A stretch of 64,000 nt of DNA from Treponema sp. UBA792. Lineage in GTDB: Bacteria; Spirochaetota; Spirochaetia; Treponematales; Treponemataceae. This document shows, in pieces, positions 34,696 through 42,700 of this stretch. Location of the stretch: positions 1 through 64,000 of the forward strand of contig DBIW01000010.1 in assembly GCA_002296965.1 (NCBI GenBank), in the 5' to 3' direction. The notes beneath the pieces are model-generated. The model searched no databases, was not told the DNA's origin, and worked only from the letters and a program-made list of their open reading frames with translations. How positions within the stretch are numbered: the stretch's first letter is position 1; each line of letters starts with the position of its first letter. The position numbers and the translations under genes are program-made.

Positions 34696-35694
34696 ATGGC
34701 GGAAAAAATTGCCGGTACGGATGCAGGGCAGATTACAAAATCAAAAAAGCGGCATACAGTTCAGTATGACAATTGGGGGTATTTCTTTATAGCTCCTTTC
34801 TTTATTGTCTATGTTATATTTTCACTGATTCCGCTTCTTACAACATTTGTTTACAGTTTCTTTGAATATTACCGTTCTGGAATGAATATAATCGGACCGA
34901 ATTTTATAGGCATCAAGAACTATATCGGGGTCTTTACTTCAAGCGACAATCTTGCAAAATACTTTTGGAACACGCTTGTCATGTGGCTGATAGGATTTAT
35001 TCCGCAGATTCTTATATCTCTGCTTCTTGCCGTATGGTTTACAAATACGGAGTTGAGGCTGAAAGGACAGCGTTTTTTCAAGACAGTCATATATATGCCG
35101 AACCTTATCATGGCGGCGGCATTCGCAATGCTTTTCTTCACGCTGTTTTCTCCGTCAGGTCCTGTGAACAGCATAATCACAAGTCTTGTGAACAGCTCAA
35201 ACAAGGCGGCGATTGAGGCCGGAACCATTCAGCCGATGGAAGGAGTCAGGTTTTTCAGTACGACAGGCTGGTCACGGGTAATTGTTGCCACAATGAACTT
35301 CCTTATGTGGTATGGAAACACGACGATTCTGCTTATGGCCGGCGTTATGGGAATAGATGAGAGTCTTTTTGAGGCCGCCCGCATAGACGGAGCCAGTCCG
35401 ATTCAGATTTTCTTCAAGGTTACAATACCGCTTTTGATTCCGATTTTTGTCTACGTTCTTATCACCTCGCTTATCGGTGGTATCCAGATGTTCGATGTTC
35501 CGCAGATTCTTACCAACGGAACCGGCGGACCTGATAGAACTACAATGACAATCATAATGAAATTGAACAAGCATCTTGCAAACAAGAACTATGGTCCTGC
35601 CGGAGCGATGTCTTTGCTGCTGTTTGCTATAACAGGAATTCTCAGCGGAGTCGTCTACAAATCCACAATGAAGCAGTATCAGAATAAACGCTAG
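34696..35694 (+). CDS. Sugar ABC transporter permease (MalF/UgpA type)
   Basis: The 332-residue inner-membrane protein has six or more hydrophobic segments, starting with FFIAPFFIVYVIFSLIP. The cytoplasmic coupling EAA loop EAARIDGASPIQIFFKVTIP is present near residue 225. It pairs with the next permease to form the channel for the carbohydrate bound by the upstream lipoprotein. GAGAGGACGTT lies before the ATG. No ATPase gene is in the cluster, so the importer must use a shared ATPase encoded elsewhere, as is usual for this class. Confidence 0.95.
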   Translation: MAEKIAGTDAGQITKSKKRHTVQYDNWGYFFIAPFFIVYVIFSLIPLLTTFVYSFFEYYRSGMNIIGPNFIGIKNYIGVFTSSDNLAKYFWNTLVMWLIGFIPQILISLLLAVWFTNTELRLKGQRFFKTVIYMPNLIMAAAFAMLFFTLFSPSGPVNSIITSLVNSSNKAAIEAGTIQPMEGVRFFSTTGWSRVIVATMNFLMWYGNTTILLMAGVMGIDESLFEAARIDGASPIQIFFKVTIPLLIPIFVYVLITSLIGGIQMFDVPQILTNGTGGPDRTTMTIIMKLNKHLANKNYGPAGAMSLLLFAITGILSGVVYKSTMKQYQNKR

Positions 35695-35709
35695 GTCAGG
35701 AGGAAATAA

Positions 35710-36642
35710 ATGGAATCTATTCAGAGCCAGAGCAAGACGCTTGCAGTAAGAAGAACAGTTTGCTACATAGTGCTGATAATTCTGACAATATTGTCATTGT
35801 TTCCGTTCTATGTGATGATAATAAACGCGACCCGGTCCCATGCGCAGGTTCAGGGCGGTTTTTCGGCTTTGCCGGGCAATCAGCTTGTAAGGAATATAAT
35901 AAACCTTGTTATTCCGAAAGGAACTCAAAGTCCTTTGGGACAGAAGCTTATTGCAGCCCAGAATTTTGCGAGTCCGCTTGTTGATTATGCGAAAAATTAT
36001 CCTGTAATGCGCTGTATGCTGAACAGCATAATAATTGCGGCGCTTACGGCTTGTGTGACGACATATTTTTCCGCCATGACTTCCTACGGAATTTATATGT
36101 ACAATTTTAAGGGCCGTAAATTCGCGTTCAATTTTATCATGGCGGTCATGATGGTGCCGGTTCAGGTTTCGACGCTTGGTTTCTTGAATTTGCTGCAGAA
36201 ACTTAATCTGATAAACAACTATGTCTCTCTTATTATTCCGTCAGTCGCTGCTCCTGTGGTTTTCTTCTATATGTATCAGTCAATGGAGGCGACTCTTCCG
36301 TATTCAATCGTTGAGGCCGCCCGTGTGGACGGATGCCATGAATTCAAGACCTTCAATCAGATTGTACTTCCGATGATGAAACCGGCGATTGCTGTTCAGG
36401 CGATTTTCGCATTCGTGACTTCCTGGAACAACTATTTTGTTCCGGCGTTGGTCATAAACGACAAAAAGCTTTGGACTGTGCCGATCCTGATTGCGAATGT
36501 ACGAAATGCGGATTATTTGGCCAACAACATGGCAATCACCTATCTGCTTCTTACTTTTGCTGTTGTTCCGCTGATTGTAATTTATCTTTTCCTCTCCAAG
36601 TATATTATAGGCGGTGTTACAGCTGGTGGTGTAAAGGAGTAG
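35710..36642 (+). CDS. Sugar ABC transporter permease (MalG/UgpE type)
   Basis: The 310-residue partner permease has about six membrane segments (VCYIVLIILTILSLFPFYVM first). Its EAA loop EAARVDGCHEFKTFNQIVLP lies near residue 205. The start follows AGGAGGAAATAA, 16 bases after the previous gene. A periplasmic insert between helices 1 and 2 (about residues 40-95) is longer than in MalG and could contact the binding protein. The operon ends at a terminator about 90 bases downstream. Confidence 0.95.
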   Translation: MESIQSQSKTLAVRRTVCYIVLIILTILSLFPFYVMIINATRSHAQVQGGFSALPGNQLVRNIINLVIPKGTQSPLGQKLIAAQNFASPLVDYAKNYPVMRCMLNSIIIAALTACVTTYFSAMTSYGIYMYNFKGRKFAFNFIMAVMMVPVQVSTLGFLNLLQKLNLINNYVSLIIPSVAAPVVFFYMYQSMEATLPYSIVEAARVDGCHEFKTFNQIVLPMMKPAIAVQAIFAFVTSWNNYFVPALVINDKKLWTVPILIANVRNADYLANNMAITYLLLTFAVVPLIVIYLFLSKYIIGGVTAGGVKE

Positions 36643-36729
36643 GTTTTGGACTTATGCGGGGCGGAAATGTTTTTTCCTCTCCCGGTAAGATATAAAAATA
36701 CGCCGTTCGTGTCGGACGGACTTCGGATG

Positions 36730-36759
36730 CCGCGGAATTCTTCCGCGGTGTTTTTTTTT
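36730..36759 (+). terminator. Terminator of the sugar importer operon
   Basis: CCGCGGAA (36730-36737), loop TTC, TTCCGCGG (36741-36748), then TG and nine T residues. nrdG converges from the other side. Confidence 0.88.
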
Positions 36760-36805
36760 GCGGCTCGCAAGCCGGTGATTATCCTTTGGGATTTCCGCTG
36801 AATTT

Positions 36806-37291
36806 TCAATGGAGATTGATTATCCGCTGATTGGATGAGCCTCGGAATGCAAGTGAAATGTCACGGAGTTCGGAGACGAAAGGCCCGTCCACAAGCGTGT
36901 CTATACATTCCAGCATGATTTCTGTAGCTTCGCAGCGTTTTTTACCGTCGGCCGGAAGAATATCCTGGTCGTAGACGTAGCCGGTGTAGCACCAGATGTT
37001 TTTGTCCGGAAATTTTGCCTTTACTTTTTTCAGGAACGGTGCGAGCGTTCTCTGGTTTTCTTCTTCAAACGGTTCACCGCCAAGAATTGTCAGGCCGGCG
37101 ATATATTCCGGTTCAAGCGCGAGAAAAATTTCATCTTCCGTGGCATCAGTGAATTCCTTTCCGAATTTGAAATCCCATGTCTGTCTGTTGAAGCAGCCTT
37201 CACAGTTGACGCGGCATCCCGAAACAAAAAGCGCCACTCTTACTCCCGGTCCGTCGGCGATGTCCGTCTTTTTGATGTTTCCGTAATACAT
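36806..37291 (-). CDS. nrdG: Anaerobic ribonucleotide reductase activating protein
   Basis: NrdG is a radical-SAM enzyme that generates the glycyl radical on NrdD. The 161-residue product has the CxxxCxxC iron-sulphur motif in GCRVNCEGCFN (residues about 25-35), the LTILGGEPFEEEN motif that binds S-adenosylmethionine, and a C-terminal LVDGPFVSELRD. It lies six bases after nrdD and has no Shine-Dalgarno of its own, so it is probably translated by coupling. The pair allows deoxyribonucleotide synthesis without oxygen. Confidence 0.95.
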   Translation of the reverse strand: MYYGNIKKTDIADGPGVRVALFVSGCRVNCEGCFNRQTWDFKFGKEFTDATEDEIFLALEPEYIAGLTILGGEPFEEENQRTLAPFLKKVKAKFPDKNIWCYTGYVYDQDILPADGKKRCEATEIMLECIDTLVDGPFVSELRDISLAFRGSSNQRIINLH

Positions 37292-37297
37292 GGCAGA

Positions 37298-39460
37298 TTA
37301 GAGGTGGAGAACCCTTTCTTTTATTTCCTGGGTCCGGCCCTGATTCCAGTACTGTGTTCCTATATATCCGCAGGTACGGCGCGCCACGTTCATCGTCGCC
37401 TGGTCGCGGTTTCCGCAGTTCGGACATTCCCACACAAGCTTGTTTTCCCCGTCGGTCACGATTTTTATTTCGCCTGTATAGCCGCATTTCTGGCAGCAGT
37501 CGCTTTTTGTGTTAAGCTCGGCATACATGATGTGGTCATAAATATGCCGGAGCAACGCCATCACCGCCGGAATGTTGTTTTCCATGTTCGGAACTTCAAC
37601 ATAGCTGACGGCTCCGCCCGGAGACAGCTCCTGAAACTGGGCTTCAAATGTCAGCTTGGTGAATGCGTCAACCGGCTCGGTGACATGAATATGGTAACTG
37701 TTCGTTATATAATTTTTGTCCGTCACGCCGGGAATTTCTCCAAAACGCTTCTTCAGGCATTTTGCAAATTTGTATGTTGTGCTTTCGAGCGGAGTTCCAT
37801 AAAGGGAGAAGGCGATGTTTGTCTTTTCCTTCCATTCGGCGCATTTTCTGTTCAGATGTTTCATTATCTCCAGCGCGAACGGCGTCGCCTCCGGATCGGT
37901 GTGCGGTTTTCCGGTCATATAGCGGACGGCCTCGCATAAACCCGCATATCCCAGGGAGATTGTTGAGTATCCGCCGAAAAGCAGCTTGTCGATTGTCTCT
38001 CCTTTTTTCAGCCTTGCCAGAGCTCCGTTCTGCCATAGAATCGGTGCGACATCTGACGGTGTTCCGAGAAGACGTTCATGGCGTTTCATAAGCGCGCGGT
38101 AGCAGAGCTGCAGCCTGTCGTCAAGAATTTTCCAGAATTCATCCGTGTTTCCGCCGGATGAGCAGGCGGCATCCACAAGATTGATTGTGACAACTCCCTG
38201 ATTGAATCTTCCGTAAAATTTCGGTTTGCCTGAGTCGTCCTTGTAGACCGTAAGAAATGAACGGCAGCCCATGCACGGATAGCAGTTGCCTTCCTTCAGC
38301 TCCTTCATTTTCTTTTCGCTTATATAGTCGGGAACGAGCCTTTTCGCCGTGCATTTTGCGGCAAGCTCGCTCAGATAATAGAATCTGGAGTCGGGCGTTA
38401 TGTTGTCTTCCTCAAGCACGTAAATAAGTTTTGGAAAGGCCGGTGTGACCCAAAATCCCTTCTCGTTTTTTACGCCCTGATAACGCTGCTTCAGAACTTC
38501 TTCTATTATCATTGCAAGGTCTTTTTTCTCCTGCTCGTTCTTGGCTTCGTTCAGGTACATGAATACGGTGACAAAAGGAGACTGACCGTTGGTTGTCATG
38601 AGAGTGACAACCTGATACTGGATGGTCTGGACTCCTCTTGTGATTTCATCGTGGAGCCTCATTTCCACAATTTCGTCAAACTGCTCTTCCGTATATCTCA
38701 GCCCGGTTTTCTCCTCAATCGCATGAAGATCCTTTGCGATTTTTTTCCGGCTTACATCCACGAACGGCGCGAGATGCGAAAGAGATATGCTCTGTCCGCC
38801 GTACTGGGATGATGCCACCTGCGCGATTATCTGGGTCGCGATATTGCAGGCGGTTGAGAATGAATGTGGAGTGTCGATTCTGGTTCCGCTTATCACTGTC
38901 CCGTTCTGAAGCATGTCCTCAAGATTCACAAGGTCGCAGTTGTGCATGTGCTGGGCAAAATAGTCCGCATCATGAAAATGAATCAGTCCTTCCTCGTGAG
39001 CCTTTGCGATGTCCTCGTCAAGCAGAAAACGTTTTGTTATGTCCTTGCTGACTTCTCCGGCCATATAATCACGCTGAACGCTTACGACTGTAGAATTCTT
39101 GTTGGAATTCTCCTGCTTCACTTCCTCGTTGTTGCATTCAAGCAGCGACAGAATCTGCCTGTCCGTGGAATTCGCCTTGCGCATAAGTTCATGCTGGTAA
39201 CGGTATGTTATGTATATTTTCGCGATGTCGAATGCGCCGGAACGCATTATCGCCTTTTCAACAAGATCCTGAATCGACTCAACGTTCATCTCGTGCTTTT
39301 CCTGACGGCACTGGTTCTCTATATCCATCGCCATGCCCTGAATTGTGGCTGCGCTGAGACGTTCGTTCACCGGGACTTCATTGTTGGCTTTTGTTATTGC
39401 AGTTGCTATTTTTGAGCGATCAAAAACGACTTCCTCGCCGTTTCGCTTTATTATTTTCAT
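37298..39460 (-). CDS. nrdD: Anaerobic ribonucleoside-triphosphate reductase
   Basis: NrdD reduces ribonucleoside triphosphates under strict anaerobiosis. The 720-residue product has an N-terminal ATP-cone (KIIKRNGEEVVFDRSKIATA, residues 1-95) for allosteric control and the large catalytic barrel. A C-terminal zinc site with CCQKCG and CPNCG follows, and the glycyl-radical loop RRTCGYIGTQYWNQGRTQE lies near residue 695. CGGAG lies 12 bases before the ATG. The promoter region has one strong NrdR box. No aerobic reductase is in the window. Confidence 0.96.
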   Translation of the reverse strand: MKIIKRNGEEVVFDRSKIATAITKANNEVPVNERLSAATIQGMAMDIENQCRQEKHEMNVESIQDLVEKAIMRSGAFDIAKIYITYRYQHELMRKANSTDRQILSLLECNNEEVKQENSNKNSTVVSVQRDYMAGEVSKDITKRFLLDEDIAKAHEEGLIHFHDADYFAQHMHNCDLVNLEDMLQNGTVISGTRIDTPHSFSTACNIATQIIAQVASSQYGGQSISLSHLAPFVDVSRKKIAKDLHAIEEKTGLRYTEEQFDEIVEMRLHDEITRGVQTIQYQVVTLMTTNGQSPFVTVFMYLNEAKNEQEKKDLAMIIEEVLKQRYQGVKNEKGFWVTPAFPKLIYVLEEDNITPDSRFYYLSELAAKCTAKRLVPDYISEKKMKELKEGNCYPCMGCRSFLTVYKDDSGKPKFYGRFNQGVVTINLVDAACSSGGNTDEFWKILDDRLQLCYRALMKRHERLLGTPSDVAPILWQNGALARLKKGETIDKLLFGGYSTISLGYAGLCEAVRYMTGKPHTDPEATPFALEIMKHLNRKCAEWKEKTNIAFSLYGTPLESTTYKFAKCLKKRFGEIPGVTDKNYITNSYHIHVTEPVDAFTKLTFEAQFQELSPGGAVSYVEVPNMENNIPAVMALLRHIYDHIMYAELNTKSDCCQKCGYTGEIKIVTDGENKLVWECPNCGNRDQATMNVARRTCGYIGTQYWNQGRTQEIKERVLHL

Positions 39461-39492
39461 TTGTGGGAATACTCCGTATATTTATATTCAAA

Positions 39493-39508
39493 ACACTATA
39501 GCTAGCGT
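39493..39508 (-). promoter_or_regulatory. NrdR box upstream of nrdD
   Basis: ACACTATAGCTAGCGT matches the NrdR consensus ACACWATATMTWGTGT at 14 of 16 positions, 33 bases before the nrdD start. NrdR boxes usually come in pairs about 31 bases apart; no good second copy is visible at that distance. Confidence 0.6.
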
Positions 39509-39565
39509 ACTTTGTGTATTGTATATTCATTCGGCTTTGATGGCAATGGATTTTCAGATTTAAAG

Positions 39566-39612
39566 TTGGATTTTTTCTGGAACGGGATTTATACTGATAA
39601 AATACCGGTATT
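39566..39612 (+). promoter_or_regulatory. Promoter of the Ig-repeat/envelope gene run, with palindromic operator candidate
   Basis: TTGGAT (39566-39571), an 18-bp spacer and TATACT (39590-39595), followed by the perfect 12-bp palindrome AATACCGGTATT (39601-39612) over the predicted transcription start. It is divergent from the nrdD promoter. Confidence 0.55.
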
Positions 39613-39705
39613 AAGCCGATAATATAGATGTCAGGTGTATTTTCCGTGCGGAAAAACATGAGGGGCGGCGGAGAGTGTGGAGAAATTCAGTTCAGAGGGG
39701 TTTGT

Positions 39706-42700
39706 ATGAAAAAAAGTTTGTCTGGGTTCATCGTTTTTGCAGCTGTGTTTTCTTTGTTTGCCCACGGAAAAAGTGATATTGAGGAGACTGATGTCGCGAA
39801 CCTGAACAGCTGGCAGGAAGTGTTTGATCTTGAATCCAAAAAAGCCGGCAAATACAACATGATGATTACGGCCACCGACAAGGGCGGAAATCAGTATGTG
39901 GAAGGTCCGTTCAATCTTTTTGTGGATCCCCTGTCCGATCTTCCTGTCGCCGGAATTACAAATCCTGCGTCCGGAATGCGGGTCGCCGGAAATCTGAACA
40001 TAGTGGGAACCTGCGTGGATGATGATGCGGTCTCCTGGGTGGAGCTTGTTCTGGACGGCGATACGGAAAATCCGATCCGTGCCGAAGGAAAGGAATTCTG
40101 GTCATATTATCTTGATACGGTCGATATGGCGGAGGGACCTCATAAAATTCAGGTCACCGGCTACGACATAAACGGGCTTGCCGGACATCCTGTTTCTGTG
40201 GAATGGCAGCTTGACCGTTCCGCGCCGGTGACTCAGGTGGCCGATCCTGCCATGGGAATGCTCGTTTCCGGTAATGTGAGCCTGAAGGGAACGGTTTCGG
40301 ACGGAAACGGAATCCGGGAGATGTCCTATTCCATTGACGGCGGCGAGAAATTCAGTCCGGTAAAGCTGCCGAAAAATCAGGCGCAGTGCAGCTTCAGCAT
40401 AAATATAGACACCAGAAAATTCGAGGACGGCCCGTCGGTAATCTGGTTCAAGGCTGTGGACAAAACAGGTTCGGTCGGCTATTACGCGTTTCTCCTTTTT
40501 ATAGACAATACAAAGCCCGACGTTCAGATTGTTTCTCCGGAGGCGGATGCCGTGATGAACGGAAAATTCTCCGTGGCCGGCTATGCTAAGGATACGATGG
40601 GCATTGTGGAGCTTTCGTGGAAATTCGGCGATGAGACCGGAGATTTTGAGCTGATTCCCGGCAATCCATACTGGTGCGTCACGTTGGACACAATCGGTTC
40701 GTCCGATAAGTCAAGGAAATTCACCATCCATGCGAAGGACAGCGCGGGAAATGTGGTCGAAGTGACAAGGAGTATCGCGCTGAATCAGGAACAGGACAAA
40801 GCTGTGGTGCTTTTGTCCGAGCCGGAGCCGCAGACCGTTTATTCGGACGGGAAGGATGTTTTTGTGCGCGGAATAGCCGTTGATGATGACGGAATTCAGT
40901 CTGTTTTTGTCCAGCTTGACGACGGCGATGCGGAGGAAATCAGGACAAGGGGAACATTCCAGAAGCTTCTGTGCGGTTCCGACACTCTCTCTGTCGGAAA
41001 ACATAAAATCACCGTTTATGCGGTCGATGTGAACGGAGTCGCGGGAACTCCTCTTGTAACCGAAATCTCAACTACAGGTCTGCCGCCGGTTTTTTCTGAT
41101 GTCCGGATTGTGTCATCAAAGAATTCGGAGGCTTTTTCCGGAGGAATGGAAATTCATCCGGAAAGCGGAACATCCTTGGAAATGAACATCAGTTCTCAGA
41201 TGGGAATTTCGGAGATTGTGTCTGAGCTGAGATGGGGACGCGACGGTATTATAGAAAGAAATGATGTTCTGAAAAATCCCAAGGAATACAGATATGTGTG
41301 GAATTTCGGAGCTGATGCGCCGAAGGGAGCCGCGGAATTTGTCGTGCGCGCCACCGATATTACCGGGCGTACCGCGGAATTCAGGTCGCCTGTTTATATC
41401 ACCGACACTTACAGATTGCGCAGGGATGTTCCGGAGGTTGTTTTTGACGACAGCGTGGTTTCGGAAGACGGACTTATCGAGAGTGATTTTGAATTTCCCG
41501 CGACGGGATATTTTATAGGCGCGGACGCCTTTTTTGCCGAGCTTGTTCCTCCGACGCCGTTTGCCTCCGTTCAGTTGGACGGAAATCTGATAAAACTTGT
41601 TCCGGAAAAAGATGCGGTCGGCATTTCAGAGCCTGTCGTCGTGAGGGTGACTGCTGCCGACGGAAAAACTTTTGACTCGCGCCCGCTCAGGTTCAGGCAT
41701 GACGATGTATTTCCGCAGATAAAAATTGACGGCGGAACGGATTCGGTGGCATTCCGTGCGGACGGCGGAGCATTTTCCGTTTCGGGCGAAATTCTGTGCG
41801 GTACGGAAATCAAATCCGCAGCCTACAGAATTATTTCTGTAAGCGCGGAGATAAAGAATTCCGTCATTTCTGCGGTGAAGGATGTGCCGTTTCCGCAGAA
41901 TTTTACGAAAATTCAGCTTGGAGCGGACGGACGTTTTTCATTTGATGTATATCCGTCCGAAGTTCCGCTGGGAATGCACGTAATCGAGATTGTCGCCGAA
42001 ACCGTCGGAGGAAATTCATCTTCCGCAGCTTCCGCGTTCAGCACAATTCCGGACGTTCACGAAGTCAACGGCAAAATGCCTTCGCCAAAACCTCCTGTAA
42101 TCAGGTTTGTTGACGGTGTCGACGCCTACGGACTTGCGCTTTTTCAGGGGGAACTGGACAGGAATTTTCAGGTTTTCCGCAGAGATGATATGAGCGAGGG
42201 CGCAAATCAGGTCGTAATGACGGTGACGGATTCCGCCGGAAAAATTCTGAGCGGAAAATTCACGGTGAACAAAAAGCCGACGCTTTCCGCTGTCTTTGCC
42301 GCAGTGAACGGAGAGCCGTATTTCAGCGGAAAAACAGTTGTTCTTGACGGAGCGTCGGATTCTGAAGCTGTAACGGTTCTTATTGATTCCGGTGCGGCGG
42401 TTTCGTCCGTCAGCTATGAAATTTACGGTGATGAAGTTCCCGGCGGAGCTGCCGTGCAGAAGGGCAATGCAAAATTGCAGAAGCCGGAGGACGGTTCTTC
42501 CCGTTGGTCCGCCGAAATTCCTCTTTCGGGGCTTCCTGTAAGAATAAACCGGATAAAGGCGACAGTAAAAGCCGGCGGCCTGGAGTGTACAATAACAGGT
42601 TCCGTAGCTGTTGTCCGGGAAGAAGTGCCGGAACGACTGGACGATGACGAGCGGATTTACGGCTTCGCCTCGGCCGGAACAAAATACAATGAAGTTTCAA

